This document shows positions 9,840 through 18,791 of a DNA stretch of 64,000 bases, in pieces (the stretch's first letter is position 1; every line of letters starts with the position of its first letter). This stretch comes from Propionibacteriaceae bacterium (lineage in GTDB: Bacteria; Actinomycetota; Actinomycetes; Propionibacteriales; Propionibacteriaceae). The stretch is from positions 44,703 through 108,702 of the forward strand of contig JAPUEI010000026.1 of the NCBI GenBank assembly GCA_027492675.1, given 5' to 3'. The translations under genes and the position numbers were made by a program. Below the pieces are notes generated by a model. The model saw nothing but the letters and a program-made list of their open reading frames with translations. It searched no databases and had not been told where the DNA came from.

Positions 9840-10551
9840 CCGCACCGCCGGCCGCAGCAGCCGGGGCGCTGGCGATCTCGGTGAGTGCGGTGAAGGCGAA
9901 GGCAGCGGCCTCCTGCTCGGCCTGCTTCTTGTTGAGGCCGCGGCCCGGGCCGAAGCGATGATCACCGACGAGGGCGAAGGCCTCGAAACGCTTGTCGTGG
10001 TCGGGACCCGACTCGCTCAGCGCGTAGGTGGGAACGCCCAGCGAGAGGTTCGCGGACAGCTCCTGCAGGCTCGTCTTCCAGTCCAGGCCCGCGCCTCGGG
10101 TGGCGGCGTCATCGATGACCGGGTCGAACAGGGCGTGGACGAACAGACCCGCCGCCTCGATCCCGTGGGTGAGGAACACCGAGCCGATGACGGCCTCGAG
10201 TGTGTCCGCGAGGATGGACGCCTTGTCGCGACCCCCTGTGGAGGTCTCGCCGCGACCGAGCAGAAGGTCTTCGCCGAGATCGAGGCTCCGAGCGACCGCG
10301 GCGAGGGACTGCGCGTTGACGACCGCGGCCCTCAGCTTCGCGAGGATGCCCTCGGGCTCGTCGGGGAACTGGCGGTACAGCTGATCGGTGACGACGATGC
10401 CGAGCACCGCATCACCGAGGAACTCCAGGCGCTCGTTGGTGGGCACGCCACCGTTCTCGTACGCCCAACTGCGGTGGGTCACGGCAAGCCGGTACAGCTG
10501 GGCATCACTATCGATGCCCAGCTCATCCAGGACGGCGAGCACCCGGCTCAT
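9832..10551 (-). CDS. rnc: Ribonuclease III
   Basis: 239 aa. It cleaves double-stranded RNA, including rRNA precursors. The endonuclease signature [13 protein letters not shown] is at about 39-51 and a second catalytic acidic cluster ([12 protein letters not shown]) follows. A C-terminal dsRNA-binding domain ([10 protein letters not shown] ... [10 protein letters not shown]) starts at about 165. It lies 10 bases downstream of rpmF and overlaps mutM, the standard actinobacterial order. Confidence 0.96.
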   Translation of the reverse strand: MSRVLAVLDELGIDSDAQLYRLAVTHRSWAYENGGVPTNERLEFLGDAVLGIVVTDQLYRQFPDEPEGILAKLRAAVVNAQSLAAVARSLDLGEDLLLGRGETSTGGRDKASILADTLEAVIGSVFLTHGIEAAGLFVHALFDPVIDDAATRGAGLDWKTSLQELSANLSLGVPTYALSESGPDHDKRFEAFALVGDHRFGPGRGLNKKQAEQEAAAFAFTALTEIASAPAAAAGGAGA

Positions 10552-10561
10552 CGCCCGAGGC

Positions 10562-10753
10562 TCAGGCCTCGAGCACCTGCCGACGAGCGCCCTTTGCGCC
10601 GTACTGGCCGCACGTGGGGCACGCGTTGTGGGGCAGGTGCTGGGCCTTGCAGGCCGCATTGCTGCAGGTCACGAGGGTCGGCACGGTGGCCTTCCACTGC
10701 GACCGGCGAGAGCGCGTGTTGCTGCGCGACAACCGCCGCTTCGGAACTGCCAT
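10562..10753 (-). CDS. rpmF: 50S ribosomal protein L32
   Basis: 63 aa. The typical start [13 protein letters not shown] is followed by a zinc ribbon with two Cys pairs (CSNAAC, CPTC), so this is the zinc-dependent form. It is preceded by the YceD-like gene and followed by rnc, as in most actinobacteria, and a GAGGAGTG ribosome site precedes the ATG. Confidence 0.97.
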   Translation of the reverse strand: MAVPKRRLSRSNTRSRRSQWKATVPTLVTCSNAACKAQHLPHNACPTCGQYGAKGARRQVLEA

Positions 10754-10798
10754 CTGTCACTCCTCGTCTGGACCAGGCGGTGTGCCTGGCGGTGCGCG

Positions 10799-11341
10799 TT
10801 ACTCGGTGGTGGCCGACCACTGTTGCAGGTCACCCCAGCGGGGATCCACCTGCTCGGTGTGATCGTGGTCAGGATCGTCGTTGAGATCGGCCCCGCACGT
10901 CGGGCAGATCCCTAGACAATCGTCGGTGCACAGCGGCGTGAACGGCAAGTCCAACACCACGGCGTCGCGGATGACGGGCTCGAGGTCAATGCGTTCTCCC
11001 TCGATCCGCGCCGCTTCGTCGTCGGGCGCGTTGCCCGGGTAGTAGTACAGCTCCTGGATGTCGACCTCCGACGAATCGGAGATCGGCCTCAGGCAGCGTG
11101 TGCACTCCCCTGCCAACTCGACCACTGCGGTCCCGGTGACCAGTACCCCTTCGCCCACCGCCTCGAGCCGCAGCTCCAAGGCGATCGGTGAGCCCTTCGG
11201 TACACCGATGACACCGATCCCCAGATCCTCCGGCGCCTCAGCGGTTCGGCTCACGACCTTCAGCGCACCTGCAGACCGCGCAAGCTCATGGGTCTCGATG
11301 ACGAGATCCGAGCGCGAGTCAGGCAGACGACGGTGAGGCAA
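10799..11341 (-). CDS. YceD/DUF177 family protein
   Basis: 180 aa. The family accompanies rpmF and in other bacteria is linked to 23S rRNA or ribosome maturation. It has the central ECTRCLRP motif and a C-terminal Cys-rich segment (PLCTDDCLGICPTCG), giving two CxxC-type pairs that may bind zinc. The start is TTG, supported by GAAGGGG at good spacing; a GTG 13 codons downstream is the alternative. It ends 45 bases before rpmF. Confidence 0.85.
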   Translation of the reverse strand: MPHRRLPDSRSDLVIETHELARSAGALKVVSRTAEAPEDLGIGVIGVPKGSPIALELRLEAVGEGVLVTGTAVVELAGECTRCLRPISDSSEVDIQELYYYPGNAPDDEAARIEGERIDLEPVIRDAVVLDLPFTPLCTDDCLGICPTCGADLNDDPDHDHTEQVDPRWGDLQQWSATTE

Positions 11342-11391
11342 GTGAGAACCCCTTCGGCGTGTCGGACGGGTTTGGTGACACCAACCGGCAA

Positions 11392-11397
11392 CCTTAC
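11392..11397 (-). promoter_or_regulatory. Candidate -10 box for the YceD-rpmF-rnc transcript
   Basis: A TAAGGT hexamer on the - strand about 50 bases upstream of the TTG start lies in the 135-base gap downstream of the DivIVA-like gene. No convincing -35 is seen. It would drive the YceD-like gene, rpmF, rnc, mutM and downstream genes. Confidence 0.3.
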
Positions 11398-11476
11398 CGG
11401 GCTGACGCGCTCAAGTACCAATCGGCGCGATGCGCGGGCGCCTGTCGACTGACCAGGGCCCCTCGCACGCAGGACG

Positions 11477-12007
11477 CTAGATGCTCGGCAACGCCTGGAC
11501 GTCGGTCTCGTCGAGTTTGGACCGCTTCGACAGCTGCTCGCGCATCAGGACGACCTGGCTGGCGGTCTTCTGCAGCGATGCCTCGAACTCGGCGAGTCGG
11601 GAATCGACGTACGTGTCGGCCTCGATCCGGATCTGTCGGGCCTCATCGTCCGCCTGATGCCTCGTGGCGGCCGCGTACTCGTTCGCCTCGCGCGCCACGC
11701 CCGAGACTCCGGCGATCTCCTTGGCCTCGGTGCGCGCCTGCTCGATGATCTGAGCGGCCTGCTCGCGGGCATGGGCATGGGCGGTGAACTGCTCGCTGAT
11801 GACCGTACGGGAGCGCTCGATCTCCTCGGGAAGACCGGCCACGATGGCGTCGATCATCGCCACGACCTCGGCGCGGTTCACCATGCAGCTCGCGGACATC
11901 GGCACCTGGCGGGCGTCGACGACCACAGCCCGCAGCCGAGCCAGGCGAGCTTCGGTCTCAGAGACCTCGCCCGCGTCGGCGGCCGGGGCCGGGTTGGTCT
12001 CGCTCAT
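11477..12007 (-). CDS. DivIVA-like / ATP-synthase-B-like coiled-coil protein
   Basis: 176 aa, soluble. After an Ala-rich start comes the segment LRAVVVDARQVPMSASCMVN, then a long Ala/Glu/Arg/Gln coiled coil from about 60 to 160. Related proteins lie next to coaD in many actinobacteria and are annotated as cell-division-initiation or DivIVA-domain proteins. The start is supported by an AGGAGGA ribosome site directly upstream. Its ATGA overlaps the end of coaD. Confidence 0.75.
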   Translation of the reverse strand: MSETNPAPAADAGEVSETEARLARLRAVVVDARQVPMSASCMVNRAEVVAMIDAIVAGLPEEIERSRTVISEQFTAHAHAREQAAQIIEQARTEAKEIAGVSGVAREANEYAAATRHQADDEARQIRIEADTYVDSRLAEFEASLQKTASQVVLMREQLSKRSKLDETDVQALPSI

Positions 12008-12477
12008 GCATTCCTCCTGGTGGCGAGTCGCTCTGCCACGACGTCTGGGACGTAGGGTCCCACGTCGCCGCCCAGTATGGCGACCTCGCGCACCAAAGTG
12101 CTCGAGACGTACGACCAAGCAGCTGACGCGGGGAGGATCACGGTTTCCACACCGATCAGGCTGTGGTTCATCCGGGCCATGCCGACTTCGAAGTCGAAGT
12201 CGGTCGCACCGCGGGCGCCTTTGACGATCGCCGCGGCGTCGTGGGCGCGGCAGAAGTCCACCAGCAACCCGCTCAACGGCTCGGCCGAGACCCCGTCGAG
12301 GTCGGCGGTCGCGGCCCTCACCAGGTCGAGTCTCTCGTCGGGCTCGAACAGGTAGCGCTTGCTCGAGTTCGCTCCCACGGCCACGACGACGTGGTCGAAG
12401 ATCGCACGGGCCCGCCGGATGACGTCGAGATGGCCGTTCGTGATCGGGTCGAAGGAGCCCGGCACGACTGCTCTCAC
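12004..12477 (-). CDS. coaD: Pantetheine-phosphate adenylyltransferase
   Basis: 157 aa. It makes dephospho-CoA from 4'-phosphopantetheine and ATP. The nucleotidyltransferase motif GSFDPITNGHLD is at 7-18, and the second signature appears as WSYVSSTLVREVA. The GTG start overlaps the rsmD stop (GTGA). Confidence 0.97.
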   Translation of the reverse strand: MRAVVPGSFDPITNGHLDVIRRARAIFDHVVVAVGANSSKRYLFEPDERLDLVRAATADLDGVSAEPLSGLLVDFCRAHDAAAIVKGARGATDFDFEVGMARMNHSLIGVETVILPASAAWSYVSSTLVREVAILGGDVGPYVPDVVAERLATRRNA

Positions 12478-13064
12478 TGGTCGGCCTTCCTGGTTGCGTA
12501 GTGAATCGTCGTCTCACCGTACCGGCGGGACCAGACGTCAGCCAGCTCAGGGGGCAGCTCCGGGTCAGGGGTGCGGCTCGACCGCTCGACGACGAGTAGA
12601 CCGTCCTCGGCCAGCCATCCGTTCGCCAGCACCGCACCGACTGCGTCACCGAGCTCGTCGTTGCCGAGCGCGTACGGGGGGTCGAACCACACGACGTCGT
12701 AGGCACGGTCAGCCGGCCCGGCCAGCAGGCTTGCCACGGTCGCCGTCGTGGCCACCACCGCGGCACCGACATGCTCGGCGTTCCGACGAGCGACGACAGC
12801 CACCTTCGCGTCGCGCTCCACGAGCCGTACAGGCCCGGCGCCCCTGCTCGCGGCCTCGATCCCGACCGCGCCGCTGCCGGCGAACAGGTCGAGGAAGCTC
12901 ACGCCGTCCAGTGCCTCGTCGGCTGCACGGTCGCCCGTGCCGAACCACGACACGATCGACGAGAACACGGCCTCACGCACGCGGTCGCTCGTCGGCCGGG
13001 TCTTGTCGCCCGGCGGGGATGCCAGTCGTTGCCCCTTGAATCGTCCACCTATGACCCTGCCCAC
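12474..13064 (-). CDS. rsmD: 16S rRNA (guanine(966)-N(2))-methyltransferase
   Basis: 196 aa. SAM-binding motif FLDLFAGSGAVGIEAASRG and the catalytic DPPY (VWFDPPY) are intact. The GTG start is chosen just ahead of GRVIGGRFKG, the usual beginning of the family. It is the first gene of the rsmD-coaD pair and is divergent from the oxidase-like gene 32 bases away. Confidence 0.95.
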   Translation of the reverse strand: MGRVIGGRFKGQRLASPPGDKTRPTSDRVREAVFSSIVSWFGTGDRAADEALDGVSFLDLFAGSGAVGIEAASRGAGPVRLVERDAKVAVVARRNAEHVGAAVVATTATVASLLAGPADRAYDVVWFDPPYALGNDELGDAVGAVLANGWLAEDGLLVVERSSRTPDPELPPELADVWSRRYGETTIHYATRKADQ

Positions 13065-13096
13065 AGGTTCAGGGTAGAGGCGTGTTTGAATGAGCC

Positions 13097-13543
13097 ATGG
13101 TTGATTCCGCGAACCCTGTGACCGTCCTCCACGAGAGTCGCTGCTGGGATCTTCTCGCCAGCCAGGAGGTCGGTCGGCTCGCAACGGCCGTGAACGGCTC
13201 CCCCGAGATCTTCCCCGTGAACTTCGTCGTCGACGGTGAGAGCCTCGTGTTCCGCACCGCCGAGGGCTCGAAACTCCTGGAGCTGGTCATCAACTCCCAT
13301 GTCTGTTTCGAGGTCGACGGCTGGACCGACAACGGCGGCTGGAGCGTCCTCGTCAAGGGCACCGCTGCGGTCATACCGACCGGCGAGGAGCTGTCCGAGG
13401 CGGAAGCCCTGCCCCTGAGGCCCTGGGTGCCCACCGTGAAGACGAACTTCGTCCGCGTGACGCCGGCCGAGGTCACGGGCCGCCGCTTCGAGTTCGGGCC
13501 GGATCCGCTGCTGGAGTACCGGTACGGAAAGCGCCCCATCTAG
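13097..13543 (+). CDS. Pyridoxamine 5'-phosphate oxidase-like flavoprotein
   Basis: 148 aa, split-barrel protein of the Pyridox_ox_2 type (LLASQEVGRLATAVNG, later IFPVNFVVDG and FRTAEGSKLLEL). Proteins of this group bind FMN or F420 and are often uncharacterised reductases; no substrate can be read here. It stands alone on the + strand between divergent rsmD and convergent recG. No ribosome site is obvious upstream. Confidence 0.8.
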   Translation: MVDSANPVTVLHESRCWDLLASQEVGRLATAVNGSPEIFPVNFVVDGESLVFRTAEGSKLLELVINSHVCFEVDGWTDNGGWSVLVKGTAAVIPTGEELSEAEALPLRPWVPTVKTNFVRVTPAEVTGRRFEFGPDPLLEYRYGKRPI

Positions 13544-13554
13544 TCCGTACGACC

Positions 13555-15747
13555 TCAGGTCGCTTCCTGCCACTCGCCCTGCGCGAGGCGTTCGATCTGC
13601 GTGACGTAGTCCCTGATGCCCGGATCCGACATGTCGGGGTCGTTGGCCACCACCCGCTCGGCCAGTGTCCTGGCGATCGCGATGTCCTCCGCGTGGTCGA
13701 GCACGCGCAGCAGGCGCAAGCTGGTGCGAGACCCGGACTGGCTGCTGCCCAGCACGTCGCCCTCCCGGCGCTGCGCCAGGTCCACCTCCGACAGCAAGAA
13801 CCCGTCCCGCGTGGACGCCACGGCGTCGAGCCGGTCGCGGGCCGTGGTGTCGATCGCCGCCGAGGTGAGCAGCAGGCACACCCCCGGATGGCTCCCCCGC
13901 CCGATCCGGCCGCGCAGCTGGTGCAGCTGGGAGATGCCGAAGCTCTCCGCGTCGCAGACGACCATCATCGAGGCGTTCGGCACGTCAACACCCACCTCGA
14001 CGACCGTCGTCGCCACGAGCACGTCGATGCGACCCGCCGCGAAGCGCCCCATGACGTCGGCTTTCTCGTCGGCCGACAGCCGCCCGTGCAGCATGGCGAC
14101 CCGAAGGCTCGCCAGCGGCCCCGTCGACAGTCGTTCGTACAGCTCCTCCACCGACGCGCCCGCCCCCTCCGTCGCGGTGATGCGCGGCGTGATGACGAAT
14201 GCCTGTCGCCCGTGGGAGACCTCCTCGGCGACCCGCTGCCAGGCCCGGTCCACCCATGCGGGGCGAGCCACCTGGTCGACCACGGTGGTCGACACGTCGG
14301 CGCGTCCGACCGGGGGTTCGGTGATGGTCGACACGTCGAGGTCGCCGAAGACCGTCATGGCCACGGACCGCGGGATGGGGGTGGCCGTCATGACGAGTAC
14401 GTGGGGGTGCTGGTCGGCTCTGCTGCCGAGCTCGTTGCGCTGCTCCACGCCGAAGCGGTGCTGCTCGTCGACCACCACGAGGCCGAGATCGGCGAACTCC
14501 ACCCGCGTGTCGAGCAGCGCATGTGTCCCGATGACGATGCCGGCCTCGCCCGAGGCGATCTTGTCGAGGACACCGCGGCGCTGGGCGGCCGGTGTCGACC
14601 CGGTGAGCAGCACGATGTCAGTCGCGTCGTCTGGGGCACCCAGCGTGGATCCGGCACCGAGATCACCGAGCAGCTCTCGTACGGTGGCCAGGTGCTGCTG
14701 CGCGAGAACCTCGGTCGGCGCCAGCAGCACCGCCTGTCCCCCACTGTCGACGACCGCGAGCATCGCCCGCAGCGCCACCACGGTCTTGCCCGAGCCGACC
14801 TCGCCCTGCAGGAGCCGCTGCATCGGGCGGGTGCGGTCGAGCTCGGCGAACAGCTCGTCGCTGACGGCGACCTGCTGCGGGGTGAGCACGAAGGGCAGCC
14901 GGGCGTCGAACGCGTCCAGCAGCCCGCCCGTACGTCGTCCTCTCGCCTTCGCGAGGTGTGTCCGGGCGTCGGCACGCCTGTACGCCATGGCGACCTGCGT
15001 GGCGAAGGCCTCGTCGAAGATGAGCCGCCGGCGGCCGGCCGCATGCTCCTCGCGGCTGGTGGGCAGATGGACGGCGCGGCAGGCCGCCTCGAAGTCGATG
15101 ACGTCTGCCTCGTCGCGGATCCATTCGGGCAGAGCGTCGGGGAGCCCGGCGATCTGGGCGACGGCCAGCTCGGCGCACTCGGAGATCGTCCAGGTCGGCA
15201 GCTTGGCCGACTGGGGGTAGAGGCCGAGGTAGCTGGACCGGGTGACCTGCCGCGCCACCCGCTGACTCTCGGCGCTGCCCACGAACCCGTCGGCCGTATC
15301 GATGACGAACGCCGGGTGCGCCAGCTGCGGCATGTCCCGGAACCACCCCAGCTTGCCGGCGAAGATCCCTCTGCCTGGTCTGCTGAGCAGCTTCTGCCAG
15401 TAGTCGAGCGCGTGCTTCTTCCCGAAGAACGTGACGTCGAGGTAGCCGGTGCCGTCGGTGAGCTTCACCTCGAGGCGCTGTCTGGGCTCGGTGCCCTTCT
15501 TCTCCAGCGACGCGACGTTGGCGGCGACCGCGACGTAGTCGTCGACCACGCCGCGCCGGTAGTCGTCCATGAGCTGTCGCAGGTCGGTGGTGTCCGTGCC
15601 GCTCATCAGGTGGCGTGGAAGGTGACGCAGCACGTCGTGGACCGTGCGGATGCCGAGCACCTCGAAGGCCTTGCCCGTCTTGTCACCGACCAAGCGCGTC
15701 ACCGGCTCCTCGAGGGCCCGGAACAACGGGGTCTGCCACACGTCCAC
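13555..15747 (-). CDS. recG: ATP-dependent DNA helicase RecG
   Basis: About 730 aa. It remodels stalled forks and Holliday junctions. An N-terminal wedge/OB domain (VAANVASLEKKG) is followed by Walker A GEVGSGKTV near 315, DEQH box VVVDEQHRFG, motif III TATPIPRS and motif VI QLRGRIGRG. Three in-frame GTG codons lie close together (15750, 15747, 15741); I picked 15747 for its spacing to AGGG. Downstream it converges with the oxidase-like gene, with an 11-base gap. Confidence 0.95.
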   Translation of the reverse strand: MDVWQTPLFRALEEPVTRLVGDKTGKAFEVLGIRTVHDVLRHLPRHLMSGTDTTDLRQLMDDYRRGVVDDYVAVAANVASLEKKGTEPRQRLEVKLTDGTGYLDVTFFGKKHALDYWQKLLSRPGRGIFAGKLGWFRDMPQLAHPAFVIDTADGFVGSAESQRVARQVTRSSYLGLYPQSAKLPTWTISECAELAVAQIAGLPDALPEWIRDEADVIDFEAACRAVHLPTSREEHAAGRRRLIFDEAFATQVAMAYRRADARTHLAKARGRRTGGLLDAFDARLPFVLTPQQVAVSDELFAELDRTRPMQRLLQGEVGSGKTVVALRAMLAVVDSGGQAVLLAPTEVLAQQHLATVRELLGDLGAGSTLGAPDDATDIVLLTGSTPAAQRRGVLDKIASGEAGIVIGTHALLDTRVEFADLGLVVVDEQHRFGVEQRNELGSRADQHPHVLVMTATPIPRSVAMTVFGDLDVSTITEPPVGRADVSTTVVDQVARPAWVDRAWQRVAEEVSHGRQAFVITPRITATEGAGASVEELYERLSTGPLASLRVAMLHGRLSADEKADVMGRFAAGRIDVLVATTVVEVGVDVPNASMMVVCDAESFGISQLHQLRGRIGRGSHPGVCLLLTSAAIDTTARDRLDAVASTRDGFLLSEVDLAQRREGDVLGSSQSGSRTSLRLLRVLDHAEDIAIARTLAERVVANDPDMSDPGIRDYVTQIERLAQGEWQEAT

Positions 15748-15792
15748 CACGCGCCCTAGCCTATGGACCGGCACCGACAGCGCCGGCGCCAT

Positions 15793-15990
15793 TCAGTCCG
15801 CGTCGGGATCGAAGATCTGTTCGAGAGGGAGCTGGAACGTCCGCGAGATGCGGAACGCCAGCGGCAGGCTGGGGTCGTACTTGCCCGACTCCAGCGCGAT
15901 GATCGTCTGCCTCGACACGTCGAGGCGGTCGGCGAGGTCGGCCTGCGTCAGACCGTCCCGGGCCCGCAACTCACGCAACCGGTTGCGCAT
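15793..15990 (-). CDS. Small XRE-family HTH regulator
   Basis: 65 aa consisting almost only of a Cro/CI helix-turn-helix (LTQADLADRLDVSRQTII, then ALESGKYDPS and IFDPDAD). The ATG overlaps the stop of the membrane protein upstream (ATGA), so the pair is coupled. Such minimal regulators next to a small membrane protein commonly autoregulate. The perfect palindrome at 16387-16406 in front of the pair is the likely operator, by inference. Confidence 0.88.
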   Translation of the reverse strand: MRNRLRELRARDGLTQADLADRLDVSRQTIIALESGKYDPSLPLAFRISRTFQLPLEQIFDPDAD

Positions 15991-16379
15991 CAGCGGTACC
16001 GCCTGCGCACGACGGCGGCGCCGACGACCCACCACAGGGCGTACACCACCCAGGCGAACGTCCAGTTGAGCGGCGGAGCCCCGACGAACTGCATGAGCCC
16101 GTACGTGAACGTCGTGAGCGAGCCTCCGCCGAACGCCACCGCCAGCGACTCGACCACGGACTTCGTCTGGAACTCGTCGGCCTCCCGCAGGTACGTCGCG
16201 ACCGCCCAGACGACGCCGATCGTCGCCGGGACAGGCAGCGCCATGGCGACGAAGCGCCACGGGGAGTCCCCCACGGATTTCGCCCAGACGATGCCGAGAA
16301 CGAGAAGGACGGCGTACGACGTCATGGAGGCACCGAACCTGAGTGCGTAGCGTCGAGTGGCGGTACGGGGTGTTGTCAT
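15990..16379 (-). CDS. Four-span membrane protein paired with the XRE regulator
   Basis: 129 aa with four predicted membrane spans (about 16-35, 44-63, 80-98, 105-123) and a basic C-terminal tail RRRYR. It has no catalytic motif and I do not recognise a named family. It is the first gene of a two-gene operon with the regulator. The start appears leaderless: a TACATT -10 ends 6 bases before the ATG. Confidence 0.7.
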   Translation of the reverse strand: MTTPRTATRRYALRFGASMTSYAVLLVLGIVWAKSVGDSPWRFVAMALPVPATIGVVWAVATYLREADEFQTKSVVESLAVAFGGGSLTTFTYGLMQFVGAPPLNWTFAWVVYALWWVVGAAVVRRRYR

Positions 16380-16385
16380 GCCCGT

Positions 16386-16414
16386 AATGTAAAGCGGTCT
16401 TTACATGATGTCAA
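16386..16414 (-). promoter_or_regulatory. Promoter of the membrane protein-XRE operon
   Basis: On the - strand a consensus -35 TTGACA (16414-16409) is followed by a 17-base spacer and -10 TACATT (16391-16386). The ATG at 16379 lies 6 bases further on, so the transcript is predicted to be leaderless. This is one of the two best sigma-A promoters in the window. Confidence 0.75.
16387..16406. promoter_or_regulatory. Perfect palindromic operator
   Basis: Two 8-base arms, ATGTAAAG (16387-16394) and CTTTACAT (16399-16406), are exact inverted repeats around CGGT. The AT-rich palindrome overlaps the spacer and -10 of the promoter, so a bound dimer would block RNA polymerase. The XRE protein encoded 400 bases downstream is the obvious candidate ligand. 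Confidence 0.7.
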
Positions 16415-16424
16415 GGACGCTTGA

Positions 16425-17171
16425 CTAGCCGTGCAAGGCCGTCGCCAGCACCACCGCTCCCGCGATGGCCTCGAAGAACCAGTGGACGATGATCAGCGGG
16501 GTGATCCGCTTCTGCCATAGGTAGAGGGCTCCGAACGCCAGCCCGACGAAGAACGCGCTCACGAACCCTGCCCACATCGCGTCGACGTTGCCGAGGTTGA
16601 GGGCGAAGCTCTGGGAGGCGGCGAGCAGGGCAGAGACGATCACCGCGCCGACACGTCCCATGTGCCGCTGGAGCCGCGGGATGAGGTAGCCGCGGAAGAT
16701 CGTCTCCTCCGCGATGGCGACGGTGACGGGCGCCACCACCGCACGGACCACTCCTACCCAGACCGGCGGCATCACGGTGTCAGTGGCGGTGGGCGCGCCG
16801 TAGTAGATGAGGAAGTTGCCCATGAAGCTGCCCAGCTTCAGGGCGAAGAACACGGCCACCACGCTTGCCAGCACGTACAGCACCGTCCTGCCCGCGGTCG
16901 GCCACACATAGAGCTCCCGCACCGACTGCGACTCGCGCATGAGCAGCCGAGCCACGAGCAGCACGGTAAGGACGTCGATCCCGACGAGCCAGACCTTGGC
17001 GCCCGCGACCGCCAGCGTGGCGGGGTGGGGGCTGCCCGCGATGGTGGCGCCCAAGAACGTGACACCGCCGGTGACGCCGAGCAGCACCGTGCGCACCAGC
17101 CCGATCATCAGGAGGAGGCCCAGGGCCAGTTTCGCGAGCGGTGGCCCAGCGGGTGTGTCGGTCGATGCCAT
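16425..17171 (-). CDS. CPBP family intramembrane metalloprotease
   Basis: 248 aa with about seven hydrophobic segments. The CPBP/Rce1 motif is present as EETIFRGYL (EExxxR) near residue 155 and a late HWFFEA motif supplies a second metal ligand, so active-site residues look intact. Bacterial members act in protein maturation or bacteriocin immunity; the target is unknown. It follows the COG4637-like ATPase by 9 bases. Confidence 0.85.
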   Translation of the reverse strand: MASTDTPAGPPLAKLALGLLLMIGLVRTVLLGVTGGVTFLGATIAGSPHPATLAVAGAKVWLVGIDVLTVLLVARLLMRESQSVRELYVWPTAGRTVLYVLASVVAVFFALKLGSFMGNFLIYYGAPTATDTVMPPVWVGVVRAVVAPVTVAIAEETIFRGYLIPRLQRHMGRVGAVIVSALLAASQSFALNLGNVDAMWAGFVSAFFVGLAFGALYLWQKRITPLIIVHWFFEAIAGAVVLATALHG

Positions 17172-17180
17172 GGGCGAAAT

Positions 17181-18347
17181 CTATCGGCTCCCCCAGTTCC
17201 ACGTCGGACGGGAGAGCAGCCCCTGGTCAGCCACGCGCGTCTCCCCCAGTTCCTTGACCAGCTCGTGCCGTACGACGTCGGGCTCCGTGTGGTCCAGCGC
17301 CTCCACCAGCGCCGCGGAATGGGTGACCACGACGATCTGGGTACAGGCAGCGGCCGCGCTGATCAGTCGCGCAAGCGCACCGGTCAACTGCGGGTGAAGG
17401 CTGGTCTCCGGCTCGTTGAGCACCACCAGTCCCGGCGGCCGAGGGCTCAACAGCGCTACCGCCAGCGCCACGTAGCGCAACGTGCCGTCGCTCACCTCCG
17501 AGATGCCCATCGGCCGGAGCATCCCCGGTTGCCGCAGGCGCAGCAGGAACAGCCCTTGGGACTCCTCGACCTCCAGCAGGCTGCCGTCGAAGGCGTCGGC
17601 GACCGCACCTGCCAGCAGCGACGCCCACGCCGACTCCAGGATCGTCTGCACGGCAGCAGCCAGGTTCTGGCCGTCATGGTCGAGCACGGGAGACCAGGTG
17701 CCGACCTGCGGCTTCCTCGCCGGCGCGTCTGGGTCCGTGCGTACCTGGTCATGGAACCGCCACGACGCCACCTCTGCCCGTATCTGCGCCAGCTCAGGGA
17801 ACCCCCGCGGATCGGTCAGCGCGAACAGCACCGACTCCCGCGTGCTGAGCGTCTCAGTGACGGTGTCCCACCCCGCGTCACCGTTGACCTTCACCATTGT
17901 CCGTTTGCGCGACACCAATGACGCGGCCGGTCTGAGCACGGGGCCGTCCCAGACCAGTTCGCGCTTGATCTCGGGATCGCGGGCGAACAGCGAGTCGCTC
18001 GGAGTCGGCAGTCCTACGTCGACCAGGTACGAGAACGAGTCGGTCGCCAACCCCAGCATCAGCGAGACGGGCCGCGTGCGCGACCCAGTGCCCTCGACCG
18101 GGACCGTGCCGGCCCTCATCGCCGCCGAGATCACCTCAGGCCCCGCCCAGAGCACTGACGAGAGCCCACCGGCGTGGGCGAGCGACGACACCAGCCGACC
18201 GTTGGCCGCGTCGGAGACCAGGCGGAACGCTTGATAGAGGCTCGACTTGCCGCTGCCGTTCGCCCCGGTCACGACGGTCAGCCGCCCGAGCGGGAGGACG
18301 ACGTCGCGCAGCGACCTGTATCCGTGAACTGCCATCGTCGTGATCAC
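17181..18347 (-). CDS. AAA ATPase of the COG4637/RecF-like type
   Basis: 388 aa. N-terminal Walker A GANGSGKSS, then a long insert, then the ABC-type head motifs ISEVSDGTLRY, LNEPETSLHP (Walker B) and VVVTHSAALVEAL. It is a stand-alone SMC/RecF-like ATPase without a visible nuclease domain; the role is unknown. I place the start at GTG 18347, 7 bases after a TAGCGT -10 (leaderless). An ATG at 18377 would add ten residues. CPBP follows at 9 bases. Confidence 0.8.
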   Translation of the reverse strand: MITTMAVHGYRSLRDVVLPLGRLTVVTGANGSGKSSLYQAFRLVSDAANGRLVSSLAHAGGLSSVLWAGPEVISAAMRAGTVPVEGTGSRTRPVSLMLGLATDSFSYLVDVGLPTPSDSLFARDPEIKRELVWDGPVLRPAASLVSRKRTMVKVNGDAGWDTVTETLSTRESVLFALTDPRGFPELAQIRAEVASWRFHDQVRTDPDAPARKPQVGTWSPVLDHDGQNLAAAVQTILESAWASLLAGAVADAFDGSLLEVEESQGLFLLRLRQPGMLRPMGISEVSDGTLRYVALAVALLSPRPPGLVVLNEPETSLHPQLTGALARLISAAAACTQIVVVTHSAALVEALDHTEPDVVRHELVKELGETRVADQGLLSRPTWNWGSR

Positions 18348-18354
18348 GGGTCTC

Positions 18355-18360
18355 ACGCTA
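18355..18360 (-). promoter_or_regulatory. -10 box of the COG4637-like ATPase, leaderless
   Basis: TAGCGT on the - strand, 7 bases before GTG 18347. No -35 consensus is visible. The box lies inside the longer reading frame, which argues against the upstream ATG. Confidence 0.45.
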
Positions 18361-18540
18361 GAGGCGACCTCGGACATCGGCGTTGGTCACGATCCCTGTC
18401 ACTGTTCGCCGTGTCGTCACGCGTTCGGCGCGTCGCGCCACTACTGTCGGCGCCAAGCGGTGGTGACGCCGTGTGGAACTTCCCCCCGGGCAACCGGATC
18501 CACCGACCTCTCGGGGTCGACGAGCATCGGATGGTGAACC

Positions 18541-18738
18541 ATGTCCGCTTCGGCGAGCAAGACCGCACGGGTGACCCCCGAGGTGTTGGGATCATCGGCA
18601 GAACGACGCGTACGAGCGGTTCTCAAGGCCGCACGGGCGGCAGCCGAGGACGATCTGTTCCGCGAGGACCTGGATGACGTTCTCGCTGGCGAGTTGAAGC
18701 TCCAGGAGCTCTGCGCCCCACGGCGCGCCGTCTCCTGA
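18541..18738 (+). CDS. Small helical protein, function unknown
   Basis: 65 aa, charged and Ala-rich, predicted mostly helical (RRVRAVLKAARAAAEDDLF). It has no motif I recognise. The case for a real gene is positional: it is divergent from the ATPase with a 190-base gap and runs into a very strong hairpin shared with convergent rpmB. A weak GGATGG precedes the ATG. Confidence 0.4.
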   Translation: MSASASKTARVTPEVLGSSAERRVRAVLKAARAAAEDDLFREDLDDVLAGELKLQELCAPRRAVS

Positions 18739-18791
18739 ACGCCGCGCCCCCGCACCACGAGCACCCCCACGCTGAACACGCACTACCCCAC

